Shown here one piece after another: positions 1 through 12,834 of a DNA stretch of 64,000 nucleotides. The notes under the pieces were generated by a model. The model ran no database searches. It saw only the letters and a program-made list of their open reading frames with translations, and was not told where the DNA came from. The position numbers and the translations under genes are program-made. Source of the stretch: Hanleya hanleyi (Eukaryota > Mollusca > Polyplacophora > Lepidopleurida > Hanleyidae); assembly GCA_036873755.1 (NCBI GenBank), contig JAVTVY010020297.1, forward strand, positions 1-64,000, read 5' to 3'. The first letter of the stretch is position 1. Each line of letters begins with the position of its first letter.

Positions 1-260
1 CAGTATTGTTGAAGTATAGTGGAAGTATGACTGCAGTATGCTGACATTATGTTAATTGAGCTGCTGTAAACCTTCACAGAAGTATGGAGGCAGTGTAATG
101 GAAGAGGGCTAGCAGCATAGACAGAAGTATATGGCCAGTATGGTAGAAGTAGAGTGGAAGTATGCCTGCATCATAGTGGCAGTAGACAGGCTGAATTATA
201 GCAGCAGTATAAGGTTGCCCCGTATACCAAGTGTGGCCTAAATAAAAATGGTATACATGT
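1..260. repeat. minisatellite, GAAGTATAG/GGCAGTATA type
   Basis: The stretch is built of degenerate units of about 18-22 bases combining GAAGTATAG with TGGCAGTATA or CAGCAGTATA. The same repeat reappears at 3290-3655. The open frames across it are by-products of the repeat and have no gene character. Confidence 0.75.
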
Positions 261-3200
261 ATACAAGCATCCTCCTTTAGGCAAAATTGACACATGCATG
301 TATCATACACACATGAATGGTGGATATTACTACATTATAACATGGACATATGATGCATTATTACTTGAACATGATAGGCCTAAACATGTTTTGGTCAATT
401 CCACATCATTCACGTTACACTTTTAGTCTTTTTCAGATACATGATTGCTTGTCAATCTTCAAGTCATCAATTATAAGTGGACATACTGTGCATGTAGGCA
501 GCCCTGACCACAGTGTACACTAACAAATAAATATTGTTCAAATTTGTATGAAGGCCTGTATCCAAGTGAAGTTTTAGCACTCGTCACTCACGTTACATGA
601 AAAAGGACATGAAAATTTTAGTACCAAGTTTATTCTTGAAATTAGCTCTGGCTTTAATTTTCAGTAAACAAGCAACTATTTCCATAATTGGGTAGTCACC
701 ATATCTAAGCAGCAGTAATATTATTAAGTCAATGTTATAGGTGTATTAGCTGTCATCAGCACCAAGCGACAAGAAACCTGCGTCACTCACGTTACGCCAC
801 TCACGTTGCTGTACAATTCAATGGACCTCAATAAGAAGACTTGTTGTTTTTTGTTCAAGAATAACATTTCAAACAACAAAACAAAGTTATTGTTTTCAGT
901 TTACAATATGACTGGGGGATTTGAAGCCCCATTATAATCACTGGAAATTCATGTCCAGTGATTATTTCCAGTCAATTATGTCGTGTTGTGATACATTCTG
1001 TCTTATAACATTACCAAAACCTCTGGTAAATCGATTCGTGCATATGTTTGGATTATGGCATATAAGCTTATACGATCAAGCTATAGGAAAAATGATACTC
1101 ATGTAATGATCAAAGATTCTTTAATACCAGTACATGTAAATTGCGATTGTATGTAGATATCCCTTTCCGCATCATTCAGTCAAAGTTTGCTTCTTTATAC
1201 TTGTATTCAGTACTTCCTCCGAATGTTGGCAGTATTTGAACAGTATAATTGATTTGTATACTGAACTAGATCCTCTTCGAGTTGTTGCACAAATTTGAAC
1301 ACACAAGTGCATTTAACATCTGTTTCTTAATGAATTTAGAAATCTCTTCGAATCCAAGATTATTACAATCAAGTATAAATGTAGCTCTGTCTATTCAATG
1401 CCATTCTGAAAATGTGAAATATCCACAGGGACTGAGTTGCTCAACTTCCTAATAATTTGTTCCTTTGTGTAAGTAAACAGTGTGTCTTAGATTTGACCAC
1501 CTACTGCTTACTATAACTGATATTCCTATAGGTGTTCACCTAAGGAAACCGTACCCCTAACATGGTTTTGCGTTTAGCAGTTTAGAACTAACCCTATGTC
1601 CCATTCCCCAGGTTTGACAGTATTTGCTGCCTGAACATTTCTTGGAGATGTACTGAAAAGTTTGCCTGCCGCTTACTTCAACTGATACTTCCTGTATTCA
1701 ACTAAGGGAACTCTAACAAAGCTTTGTGTATAGCGCTTCGGAAGTAACCCAAGTTCGATTCCTCGTATTTTCGCAGTTCTTATATTATTTCGAAGGAAAT
1801 GGCTGAAAGTAGGCCTATACCGGTACTGCATAATAAATTTGATTTTTGATGACACTCCCTTTTAGCGAAAGTGATGTTTGACTTCAGTATTGTGGCCACC
1901 CTATTTCGGAAATACAACTCCTGCCTATTATACATGGCTGTCACAGCCCAAACAGCGATTCCAGTATCAGACGTAGTTTTTCTCTTGGTATCTATTCATG
2001 TACTAGCTTCAGGTGACTCTCCTAATAATTTGATTCCTTATTTTGTGTGATAATTCCAATTCATTAGGTGATCAAAGAACTATTTGACTGGATATATATA
2101 CATTCTTTCTTATGTTTCTGTGTTAATATATTATTTGAAACCACTCTTGGACATATCATTTCAGCATCCAAAAATCAATTCCATAAATGGATTTTGTTAA
2201 CCTCAGGAATTCACTCATAGGTCTTGAATCAAGTTCCATCAAGTTGTTTGTAGCTACCAAGAAGGTAGTGCTTGGATCTGCAAAGCCTCCAAGAGAGAAC
2301 GAAATGTTCCACACAACTATTATTGCACCAATTGCAGTTGAGGACATCAGTGACTTCAGCCATCTCCTGTCACTCACGTTACATATTGTCACTCACGTTA
2401 CATATTGTCATCACTCACGTTACCAACTTCAGTGAGCTGACTAGCACCAAGTGTCATTCAAGTGTATGATCATAATTCTTTGCATACATGTATATGTTCT
2501 AAATACCGGACAGATGCTCAGATGAAACAGACTAAATTGAATTAAAAATTGTTGAAGAGATAGTCAAAAGAAATGCATATATATTTTGTCATCAGCAGAC
2601 CTTGGCTTAACATTTGGATTCAGTGACATTATTTACTTAAGACTCATGAAAGCCAATGACTTTTTACAAGTCACAATTTTATTGGTTAGAAATATTAACA
2701 GTTTTCTCAATTAAAATTACTACAACACAGGAAAACAAGTAGGGCAATTTAGAGGTTGATTTTCGGCCAAAAAAAGTAAAATTCCTTATTAGGTTTAAAA
2801 AATGCTTCAGATTAGTGTGTGCTGGAGATATTCATGTGAAAATTTAAATATATACCAAGTGAAACACAAACACCAAAAATGATCACCAAATAGCATATTC
2901 AAGGAACTTTTATTTTTTTGCTATTTGTCCCAAGTAGCATGGAATTGACCTTTTGGGGTGTTATTAAACTGATTGCCCTGGCTGATACCGCCCACTATTC
3001 TCACCATGATAAATTTTAGATCAGACAATGCCATAATGTTTGCCTCAGTATGTTTGAAAAATATGCAGTATTGGAAGAATATGGGGAATGGAATGGAAGG
3101 GGAATTCTTCCCATTGGCATCTAATATATATTAATGCTACTTACATGCATCAGTTCATGAACAAAGCTGTACAGAGAAAACAGGCATACTGCATAGATCT

Positions 3201-3289
3201 GCTCTCCATGTGCCATACACAGCAACAGTGGGAAATTCAGTTGACCTATTTTTTCAAATTAATGAGGAATTCCTATCCCAGCATTCCTC
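261..3289. other. gene-free stretch with recurrent TCACTCACGTTAC
   Basis: No coding region is recognisable; short frames on both strands lack any family resemblance. The only structure seen is the 13-mer TCACTCACGTTAC at 584, 783, 2370, 2389 and 2411, with near-copies at about 411 and 797. The 2370-2423 cluster is a short tandem array. Confidence 0.6.
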
Positions 3290-3655
3290 TCACTGAAGTA
3301 TAGCAGCAGTAAAGCCCCTTTTGTTAGGGACAAGTTGTAGAAGTATAACAGCAGTGTACACAGGAAACAGCTAAAGTTGTAGCTGTATAACAGCAGTATT
3401 CATCTGATGTATTCAAATTTGCTATTAGTATTGGCAGTATATCAGAAGTATAGAATTTACATTTTATGTGATCAAGTTGTAGAATTATAGCAGCAGTACA
3501 CAAAGCGAGAGTGTAAGTGCCAGAAGTATAGTGGCAGTATAAAGAAAAGAGCTGAAATTGCACAGAGTTTAAGAAGTATGACCGCAGTAGAGGGGAGGTC
3601 TGTGGAAGTATAGTGGCAGTGTATACTTCCACAGAAGTATATACTGCTCTTCCGT
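3290..3655. repeat. second GAAGTATAG minisatellite block
   Basis: Same degenerate units as at the left edge of the window (for example AGAAGTATAGTGGCAGTATA). It directly precedes the 185 bp tandem array, in the position that a different minisatellite takes at 37.8-38.6 kb. It may therefore be the variable repeat part of the same kind of element. Confidence 0.7.
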
Positions 3656-4495
3656 AAGGGAGCTGACAGCTTCAGAAGACTTTCCATGCACAGGTGTACA
3701 TGTATATACATGTATATTGTTATTGGCAGATTACTTAAACAAAACCCTCAAAATATGAACGAAAATTAATATTTCATCCCCTAAATAGCACAGGTATATC
3801 TTTTAATCACAAAAAGCATGTGTACGAAGTTTCATAACCACTCAATGACAGCTGACAACTGCAGCAAACTGTGGTGTACATATGTACATGTGCACTTCAG
3901 CTAAAAGCAAAACTCAGTTATTTGCCATAATTTGGAGAAAATTAATATTTCATCTCAAATAGCACAGGTAATCATAAGGAACCTGTGTACCAAGTTTTGT
4001 AATCATCCAATGAGAGCTGACAACTGCGGCAAACTTACCATGTACATGTATACACATAGAGGCCTATATGTACAATTCACCTAAACAAAAAAACTCATTC
4101 ATTTGCCATAATTTGGAGAAAAATTTATATTTCTTCTCAAAAATAGCACAGGTACATCCTGCAATCATAAGAAACATGTGTACCAAGTTTCAAAATCATC
4201 CAATGACAGCTGACAACTGCAACAAACTTTCTAAGTACAGATGTAAATGTGCACTTAGCTAAACGCAAAACACATTCATAGGGATTTTAACATTGGAGCA
4301 CCCCAGGGGTAGTACCCCCAGGTGGCATACCCACCCCCAATATTTTTTCTCTAATTTTTCTAGATTTTTTTTGAATTTGCTAAAACAAAAACCTTATCAT
4401 TTCCAGGCAGGGGACACCGACACCGCTACCGACAACGACATCCTCTTTCCCCTCTCACAATATCTCCCCTTTACTCCGTAAGGTGGGATAATAAA
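3656..4495 (+). mobile_element. tandem-array element with conserved 3' tail, copy 1
   Basis: Three to four units of roughly 170-190 bp each carry the core CCAATGACAGCTGACAACTGC (seen near 3838, 4007 and 4198). A conserved tail follows from about 4281, with CCCCAGGGGTAGTACCCCCA, a T-rich tract, a short CACCGACAC microsatellite and a CTCCCC...CGTAAGG end. The same order, longer, is found at 37615-40144. The architecture of core tandem repeats, then microsatellite, then short terminal structure is that of bivalve pearl/Helitron-like non-autonomous elements; that assignment is inference. No protein is encoded. The left boundary is uncertain and may include the minisatellite at 3290. Confidence 0.6.
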
Positions 4496-4639
4496 TGACA
4501 CAACACATCTAAATAAAGTTAATACGAAGCTGCGCATCTGAAAACCCCTCGGCTCTGGGCGCCAGCCATTCATAATGTATTCAATTTGAAGCAAGACTTC
4601 AGGAACACCAAGCAGTCAAGTGACAAATATACAGATTAT

Positions 4640-5740
4640 GAAAAAATTTGCCATTAGAAATGGCCTCTAAGTTTTATGTCCAATCAGAGAAGTCGGTATT
4701 CATTACATAAGTCTGTTGATGCATCGATGATGTATACCAAATTTTGTCATAGAGCATTTGAAAATTATCAGAGATAGAGATCATTAATGATTTCGCATAA
4801 ATTAAAGATGGCCGCCCATCCTTCCCACCACTCAGAGAAACTGATGTGGTTATTCATTGCAAGTGTCTTGATACATGGATGCTGTATACCAAGTTTCATA
4901 TAGAACACTGAAATGGTATCAAAGATATACATCATCAAAGATTTTGCATAAATTAAAGATGGCCACCAAGGTTTCCGCCCAATCAGAAACACCAGAACTG
5001 CCATTTATCGTAAGTCTATTGATGCATCGATGATATATGCCAAATTTTACATCGAGCACTCGAACGGTATCAGAGATAGAGATCATTAATGATTTCGCAT
5101 AAATTAAAGATGGCCGCCCATCCTTCCTGCCACTCAGAGGAACTGATGTGGTTATACATTGCAGGTCTCTTGATACATCGATGCTGTATACCAAGTTTCG
5201 TATAGAACACTTGAATGGTATCAAAGATATATATCATTAAAGATTTTGCATAAATTAAAGATGGCCGCCAAGGTTTCCACCGAATCAGGGAAACTGGTTT
5301 GGTCATTCCTTTGAAGTTTCTTGATGCATCGATGATCTATACCAAGTTCACACACGGAACAGTGAAATGGTACCTAAGATACACAAGATTAATGATTTCG
5401 CATAAATTAAATATGGCCGCCAAAGTTTCCAACCAATCAGGTCCAGATTCAATAGGGTTCTGGGTCATGAGCATATGGATGTGCAGTGTAAGTTTGGTGT
5501 GCCTAGGGTAAGTCGTTCTAAAGATATCTTGGTAACGAGAAAGCTGTGATGGTTTCGCATAAATTAAAGACGGCCGCCAAAGTTTCCAACCAATCAGGTC
5601 CAGATTCAATAGGGTTCTGCGTCACGCGCATACGGATGTGCACTGCAAGTTTGGTGTGCCTAGAGTAAGTCGTTCTGAAGATATCTTGGAAACGAGAAAG
5701 GTGTGACGGACGGACGGACAGACGGACAGATGTACATGAC
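4640..5740 (+). mobile_element. 160 bp tandem array ending in (GGAC)n
   Basis: Units of about 160 bp recur with the landmarks CATAAATTAAAGATGGCCGCC, an ATCAG/CTCAG segment and TTGATGCATCGATG, at about 4800, 4955, 5100, 5260, 5400 and 5560. The array ends in a GACGGACGGACGGACAGACGGACAG microsatellite at 5702-5730. Core tandem repeats followed by a tetranucleotide microsatellite match the pearl-type layout known from oysters. The open frames on the minus strand repeat with the unit and are not genes. Each unit carries AAGATGGCCGCC, which resembles a YY1-type site. Confidence 0.65.
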
Positions 5741-6180
5741 GAGGGGTAAAAAGCAGTACCAGGCCGAATTCATCAAGTACATGTAGCTGAGCCTTGGTGG
5801 CGTGAAGAAAATGTAACAAACTTGAACAATTTGATTAGTTTCATCACTCAGAGGAGGGAGAAGGGAGAAGAACAACTTTATATAACCGATCTCGTCGGTG
5901 ATTGGGGTTCCTCATTGCCCCATGGGTAAGAATATATTCAAAGTTGAATTATTTCCTGATTTTTCCGTCAAATGTGACCGCGAACCTTGACCTATTTACA
6001 TGAAAACAAATATGGTTCACACTTGACCCACGGGTAAAATACACTCAAAGTTTGGTCTTTGTTGGTACCGATCTGTAAAGAGGAACTAGCGAATACAGGT
6101 ATTGCGCGGACAACAAATGCTAACCGACAGACGATTGGACGGACGGACAAACAAAATCAGGTTTTCTTCTGTACCATGTT
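5741..6180. repeat. second GGAC-tailed repeat remnant
   Basis: From about 5880 a segment of the style 'accgatctcgtcggtgattgg' leads to a second short GGACGGAC tract near 6138-6150. It appears to be a truncated relative of the preceding element. No gene is seen. Confidence 0.4.
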
Positions 6181-8443
6181 TCTGGTATAACTCTGATTGC
6201 ATCACAGATTAACATCCCCGAATATGTATGTACAGAACTATCCACATGTACTCATACTATGAGCATAAAAATATTCATCAATAATTTCACTATTTTTGTC
6301 ACTACTGCAGTGCCCTTCACTTTTTTTTTTATCAAACTATTTCGATTATGGCCACGAAAAACGCTAACTCCAGATACTTGGGCGGGTAATCCCAGTTATT
6401 CTAGTATGTTTTCATCTGCATCAACCAATCAAAGTGGAGGAATACATGAACGATTAAACTGGCAGCACTGATACCATGTAAACCAATATTGCAGGTTACA
6501 GGAGTCTCTTTTGTCTCTCTGTAACATTAGAAAAGTACTCCATAGTTGTTACCTAAAGCTTGACTTAATTCAGATATATAATATATATACTAATGCCTAA
6601 AAAGTGTGTAACATATTAATCCAATTATTTTTAGGATGACATTTTTCTTGGTAAAGCACAGACACAGACGCTGAGTGGGTCAGTCCCCTGAGGATTTGAA
6701 CTTAAATCTTAATCTTAATCCGATTATTTTTAGGATGACATGTTCTTAAAGGCATAAAATGAATCTACATGTAGTGCTGGATGGGTCAGTCCAGTGGGGG
6801 GGATACAAACATTGTCTATCAGAAGGGAAATGGGTGTACGCAATCAAGATCCAACTCTCCGAACTTCCTCTTCTGAGAAAGCTGAGGTGGTCGAGTTGTT
6901 TAGGCGGCTCGCATTATTTCTGGCGATTTGGTGCTTTTTCTGAGGGCGCTAGTTCACAAATCCCCACGGGACGGACCCATCCATGCTGGATGGGTCCGTC
7001 TGTTTTATCAAGAAAATGTCCTAAAATACTAAAAATAATTGGATCAGATTTAGCATCAAACCGCTACATTTTCGCAAACAGGGGCTTCGCTTGACTCCTG
7101 CATTACATGTAGGTTGTTTATGAGGGGATGTGATGCATCTGGGTTTCGAGATTGAAGATATAATCCAAGTCTGCATGTATGAAACAACGATCCAAACTGC
7201 TTCAGACCATAGTATACCACAGTCTGTGTTATGCTATAAATATCGTCTGCCAATCAACTAATCATTAATGGTTTGCTAGTGTAATGTTGTTGTAACAAAT
7301 TGATGTCACTGTAAAAAAAGTTTTCAATGGCTTTGAGATAGCAAATCACAGAAAGATGAACTTAACACACACGTTATTTAGGTTTCCTAGAGCAATAATA
7401 TGCTGAACATGATAAACCGGTGAATATTTGAATAAAAAGATGGCTGAAAACCCATGTTGTGAAATTTTCCGTGCAGAAGATCTTAATTTTGGTGGTCAAT
7501 TTTTTCAAAACTCCGATTCAATACCATTAACATGACTAGAGAGCTACATTAACCAAGAATACCAGTATCCTGTTTGTCGTTATACATCAATCCAGGTAAA
7601 CCATGATGAAACTGTACCAAGCTAGCCACCTGATTGGCCAACAAATGTAGTTTCAAATTCGCACTAGATGCAGTCAGATATAATATTCCGTGATATCTGA
7701 GTTTACTGAGATTGGTTATGCATGTAAGCTCACTCAAAATATCCAGTTTTGAGGATAAACTGCATGTAGGCCTACTTCACATCAACTATGTGCAAATTGA
7801 TTGTTAGCAAGTCATATGAGCAATATTTGTTCATCTGAACTAGGTACCAACAGATCTATGCTTACAAGAGCTTATAAATATCCTGCTTTCTCACACAAAT
7901 TTGGAGGTATATTTCATTAGAAGTGGTATCTTGTGTGCAAAAAATTTATACAAAAGTTACGATAACAATGTTTTTACTCATATTTTCATTCAAGTACCAG
8001 GTTTGCATATACTTAGCCTGAATTATAATATGTGTGTAAATTTTCCGCTTACTGTGATTTGTTATCTCCGAGATATTGAAACTTTTTGAACAGTGACACC
8101 AATCTGTTATATCCACCCAATGTCACACGTTGTATCTACATTGTATGCATGTTAAATCGACGTTGGGACTTAATTTCTAACAAAGGAGGTGTTCGCTTTA
8201 GATGGATATTTTTCCCTTCAGAGCCGCTCTCTGCTGCTCTATTGTCTCGCTTCGAGCCGGCCGGTAAATTGTGACTTAATGCTCAGGTATTCCCCAACTC
8301 TTTGTCAGAGGCGAGGCCAGTCAGATGGGAAATTCTGGTTCATATTCTCATACGGTTACCATTGGCACATATTGGCACATGCATAATTAATTGGGAAAGC
8401 AAGCGTCACCACTTGTTGAGGGTCATTTTCTTAATAAAGGCCT
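6181..8443. other. no gene recognised
   Basis: Short open frames exist on both strands, but none shows a recognisable family, codon bias or splice context. Around 6612-7040 the sequence CCAATTATTTTTAG and its complement CTAAAAATAATTGG bracket about 400 bp, suggesting a diverged inverted-repeat element. No target duplication was identified. Confidence 0.5.
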
Positions 8444-8451
8444 TGATATAA

Positions 8452-9412
8452 CAGGCCTCTCAAGGAGCAAAATGAAGGCGAGTGATTCGTCACTCGCCTG
8501 AATTTAAGCTTAGGCGAGTGGGGCGAGTGCTTTTATCACTCGCCTGAGAAATTCCGGAGGCGAGTGAAATGCTGAAATTACTTCTACAAGTACATTACAG
8601 AATATGTGGGTCACATATGCGCGGTTCAGAACGGTGTTGTAGTCTTCTTTAATTCGGAACACTGATGTAAGTTCCTCTCCCCATTTTAGGTACGTTGATA
8701 GTTCTATCGGCTTTCCTTTCGGATTCGACATCGTGCAATTTTCCGCTAACATCTTGCTAACAGTGACAAAATTGTCAGGAACGAAAACGCAGGCGTGCTT
8801 GGCACCGGAATTGCCTGAGATCAATGAAAAGCATGGACTTGATCGTGGGACGAAAGTCAAGTCCGCGTAACATCGAGAGTAAATCAAAATCGAAAACTAA
8901 TGTTTAAACGCAGTGATGTAATGTTAAACAAAATCGGAAACTACATGTAATGTTTAAAACGGCGTGATGCCATGGTGGTTTGAGCCGTGGTGTTTGACGG
9001 ATTTTATATTTGCGGAAATCATAACCCACGGCTCAAAACGTGTCTGTATGGAAATACAAGGGAGGCAACCAGTCTACCTGTAATTTCGTTCCGACACAGG
9101 GTTATACTTTTTGCACAAACACATGAAGCGGAAATGGCGGGAAGCCGAATTGCTGAACGACAGGATCTTTACGAAACCAAGAATTTTACGACAGCTGAAG
9201 ATGTGATTAAATTTTATTCTGACCTATGAAACGTGCCAATGATGGACAACGAGATATCTTGGAAGTCAAGAACTTGACAGCAACAGCTGAAGATGTCATT
9301 AAATTTTATTCTGACCGACGAAAACAGGCGAGTGGTTCACCACTCGCCATTTTTTTATTTCAGGCGAGCAGGAGGCGCGCGCGAGTGATCGCTCGCCTCT
9401 CCTTGAGAGCCC
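8452..9412. mobile_element. hAT-like non-autonomous DNA transposon
   Basis: The terminal sequences CAGGCCTCTCAAGGAG on the left and CTCCTTGAGAGCCC on the right form an inverted repeat of about 14 bp. An identical 8 bp direct repeat, TGATATAA, flanks them at 8444-8451 and 9413-9420. An 8 bp target duplication and a CAGGG-like end are typical of the hAT superfamily. The interior has GAGTGGCGAGTG-type repeats near both ends (ACTCGCC in both orientations), a minus-strand open frame at 8510-8887 with no recognised family, and an internal duplication near 9150-9330. No transposase is present, so any movement would depend on an enzyme from elsewhere. Confidence 0.75.
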
Positions 9413-9697
9413 TGATATAAGACAAGTTTAACCTTATAACTTTTCAATTCATAGTTACAACTTTCCGCTGCCCTAAGACGAAATTATATATGTTTAACAA
9501 TTAATTTTTTGCTCTGCTGGATCGTCAGAATATTCAAATACTGACTGTGTGTGGTGTTGCTAGTGTGCAATTCTATTGACGAATTATAATAAAATAAGGG
9601 ATTATGTGCGTTATGGGTTCGCTATCTTTATTTCACTTTAAAGTCCAAAATGATGAAGATGAGAGAAAAAGAAAAAAATGGGAAATTTTTTTTCCGG

Positions 9698-9782
9698 GTA
9701 TTTGGGGATTCGAACCAAAATGTTGATTTACTTTCAATCTGTAGTCTGACACTGTAACCATTCGGCCAAGCAGCTGTTACAA
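9698..9782 (-). repeat. tRNA-derived Pol III module (SINE or tRNA pseudogene)
   Basis: On the minus strand a box-A-like TGGCCGAATGGTTA (9755-9768) is followed 39 bases later by a perfect box B, GGTTCGAATCC (9706-9716), inside a pairable T-arm (TTTGG / CCAAA). The anticodon arm and acceptor stem do not fold convincingly, so a tRNA-derived SINE head or a decayed tRNA is more likely than a working tRNA gene. Confidence 0.5.
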
Positions 9783-9870
9783 TTATCAAAATGAGGAATC
9801 ATGTGCCGAATGGCGGTGAACCACACCCTTTCAGAACATTACAAGCGTTTTGGCATATTTCAATATCATG

Positions 9871-9974
9871 AAAATATGACACCTTTAACCAGAACGATTC
9901 TTCAGTATCATTTTGGATCAAATCCACCGCATTTCGATATGTAAGATTCGTTTTGGTTAAAGGTGTCATATTTT
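9871..9974. mobile_element. short foldback element (about 104 bp)
   Basis: AAAATATGACACCTTTAACC at 9871-9890 is exactly complementary to the segment at 9955-9974. Weaker pairing continues inward (AGAACGATTC with GATTCGTT). It looks like a small MITE. No clear target duplication was seen. Confidence 0.55.
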
Positions 9975-11880
9975 ATATATGAATGGAATTCCCTTCAAGA
10001 ATATCGCCAAAAATTGCAAAAACAAACAAATGCTTATTTTCTAATACTCGTAATATTTTTTTGACAAATCTATTCTCGGTGAAAATTGAGAATATGAAAA
10101 TTCAGTATTTTCTCTCTCAAGCTAATAACTTTGAAAGTAAACGAGAGGAAATTATATTTTCGGTTTATGAACGCAACACACTAAGGAAAAAAATACGGTC
10201 AAACCGAACATCTCCTTTCTGCGTTGAATCAATGTCGAGTGCCTGCTGGGTCAATTCTGAAAATAAAAGAATCTACTGTCTGTAACACCCTTCCTATCCA
10301 CGATATTTTGGTCAAAATATCAGCTGATACAATTACATTTCATTGAGCACATCAATCATCTTAACCTATTTTGTGTAACTTTCTGTCCACGTTTCAACTA
10401 TATATAAGCAAAATCAGATTAAGTCGCCAATACCGGTACCTGCCATGTTTTTTTAACTCTCTGCGCTGTGTGGCCAGGCCGTAAGCTTGTACTGTAACGT
10501 TGAGAAAACATCATGGTGGCCAGAAAATAACCAGCTCAGTATTGACAAATTTCTTTAATTTTGGATGTATTTATTCAAACTTTGAAAGAAAATTACACAA
10601 AAAAGTATCAGCTGATATTTTCACCAAAACGTTGCAGATAGGAATTATAAAGAATATTGCAGCATTCAGTTTATTTTATTTGCTCTTTGCCTGTTTATTA
10701 TTTTCTGTATAATGTGTCATATATCTTGATTGTTATGTCTGTGGCTACATGTGAATGCTCTTGTTGTGGTATGTAACTATACGCAATAAAGTGGATTGAA
10801 TTGAATCTACATTGGATAGTAGATTCTTGCATGCATAATCAAAATCAGAAATTTGCACATTGTTCGCTCCGACCCAGAACGACATTTGCCAAACAAGAAC
10901 ATCCTCGTTTGACAGTGTGTCTGAGTTGTTTTTGGTATTGAACAGTTGAAGGTCCTCGTTAGACGTAAAATTATACGGTACCTTCACTCTTTAAAATCAG
11001 AAACACTGGGATGTATTATTCTCCATGGCCTATAGGTATAGGCCTAAAAAACAGCACACTTGATCCTGACTTACTACTGTTGTTGTTGTTGAACTTGTTG
11101 AGATCAACATAATCGCTTTGTTGGAGGAGCTAACCCAGAAACTCTGGCTGTGATAGGTAAATTTAGGGTAAGGGGGCAGCAACAACAACCAAAAATAAAA
11201 AATAGACTCCTTAGCCGATTAACAGAAAAAGAGCTACGTAAACTGCATCTCCACAGTTGCCTATATAATACTGTGGTACATCTAAACAATACATTGTACA
11301 AGTGATCAAAACCACCAGGGTGATCAATATATCGGGCATAATTTGTCGATTTTTGGGTCACCACCAAAAGCGGCTACACAGTCAAAGTTTGTCGTGTCAA
11401 AAGAGGACACGTTCACTCGCCGGTGTATTGTGTAACGTTGAAAATGAAGTTCAAAAGAAGACAGTGGACTATCACATATCAACAAACATTGAATTATTAT
11501 CTCCAAAATGCAGTTATCAGTACATAACTATGTAATCTAGCCATTTACCTCTTCTGCGCATTTGAATTCCCGAAGCAACCTCCCGCCAGCACCACGGCAA
11601 TCGGCCATCTTTGACCCGATCAACAACGTGTGACCGAGGACCGGTACAACTGTGTGTGTAACAAGGGGGACAACCGATATACACTCCGACACACACCAAT
11701 CCGATTTAAACCGATCAAGAGAGGTCTGACAAATTAATGAAAAATTCCACCAGAGGGCAGTTTGAAATCGACGATTTAAACGTTTTAACAGTGAATCCCA
11801 ACCGAGGACGTCCTCGATTGGCGGCATGTCCTCGTTTCGAAGGTGTGTATACATCTGAATGTCCTCGTTTGCCACAAAAT
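9975..11880. other. no gene recognised; TCCTCGTTTG motif recurs
   Basis: Open frames are short and unrecognised. The decamer TCCTCGTTTG or close variants occurs near 10904, 10952, 11811, 11830 and 11864, suggesting fragments of one interspersed repeat. The segment 11560-11660 is richer in CpG than its surroundings. Confidence 0.45.
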
Positions 11881-11887
11881 ACATACG

Positions 11888-11976
11888 CACACACACACAC
11901 ACACACACCAACACACACACACGCCATGAAAAGTCCTAAAATGTCCAAGAAAGTTCAAGAAAAGTCCTAAAAAGTC

Positions 11977-12027
<51 letters not shown>
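11888..12027. repeat. (AC)n microsatellites
   Basis: Two nearly pure AC dinucleotide tracts at about 11888-11922 and 11980-12027 are separated by a short unique spacer. A further AC tract lies at about 12522-12546. The long Cys/Val open frames on the minus strand here are translations of the dinucleotide repeat. Confidence 0.9.
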
Positions 12028-12029
<2 letters not shown>

Positions 12030-12568
12030 CTGACTGTCCATCGCATGTATCGGTTGCGCATAAGCGCATCTGCGGTCCCATGGGCACCAGGGGGCGCTGT
12101 TGACCTTCTGGTGACGTAATCTGTCGTATTGGCCACTCGTGGCCCTGGTGACAAAAACTGGAACTAGTGGGAGATAACTCCGGGCTGTTACGTAACCCGA
12201 TAGTAACACCTCCACTATTATTATTAATACCCGCCATTGTACACGTACATCTGACCTTATTTAAAACACCTCATGACCCGACTATGTAGTGTATACGGAT
12301 CGACACTAGTAAGGCTCGGGTAACTACATATCCCGCGTTTTTTGGCGACCTGATAAATATTATTAACAATCGTAAAACCAGCCGGGTTGTAAGGTTCGTG
12401 GTAAACACCGTATAAGAAACCTTCCATGACCTAAGGTTAACAAACGAGTAAAGTGAACTAACACATCCTTTTTATTACTGACAACTTTTAATACAACGAG
12501 TGATAAACAGTCGGAACAAATAACACACACACACACACACACACACATTGTTTCTTCAAAACCTTTAA

Positions 12569-12790
12569 CCCTACCAGGCCTGGGAGGGGGGGGGGGGAAT
12601 TATGGCCCCCTACCAAACTTTCTGCGATATTTCCGAAACGGCTAAGAATTGAGAGTTGGCATACTATAACTTTGTAGTTTATTATATTGGGTTCATTTTA
12701 AGCCTATTTGCATGAATCCCTGGGCAGAGGATCATGGGTAAATTTGTTTTGCCGGGCTTACCTTTGCCCCCGTAAGAGGCGTTTCACAGT
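12569..12790 (-). mobile_element. TTAA-flanked family B, truncated inverted copy
   Basis: It starts at a TTAA (12565-12568) followed by CCCTACCAGGCCTGGGAGGG. It then matches the right end of the copies at 28609-29169 and 14473-14957 in reverse orientation (ACCAAACTTTCTGCGATAT, TTTATTATATTGGGTTCATT). Similarity fades by about 12790, so the other end is missing or has diverged. Confidence 0.55.
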
Positions 12791-12834
12791 GAAGTTACCA
12801 GGCATAGTTTTTTTTATATAAATGATCTAGCCAT

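Noticed and set aside
1..3660. CRISPR-like array from the evenly spaced GAAGTATAG or TCACTCACGTTAC repeats
   Set aside because: Units are degenerate, spacers are not uniform, no cas genes are present and the context is eukaryotic.
4768..5609. Series of similar minus-strand proteins with AIFNLCEI phrases
   Set aside because: They repeat with the 160 bp tandem unit and change frame between units; repeat translation, not a gene family.
11537..12237. Long Cys/Val-rich minus-strand frames
   Set aside because: They are translations of AC dinucleotide tracts with no other coding feature.
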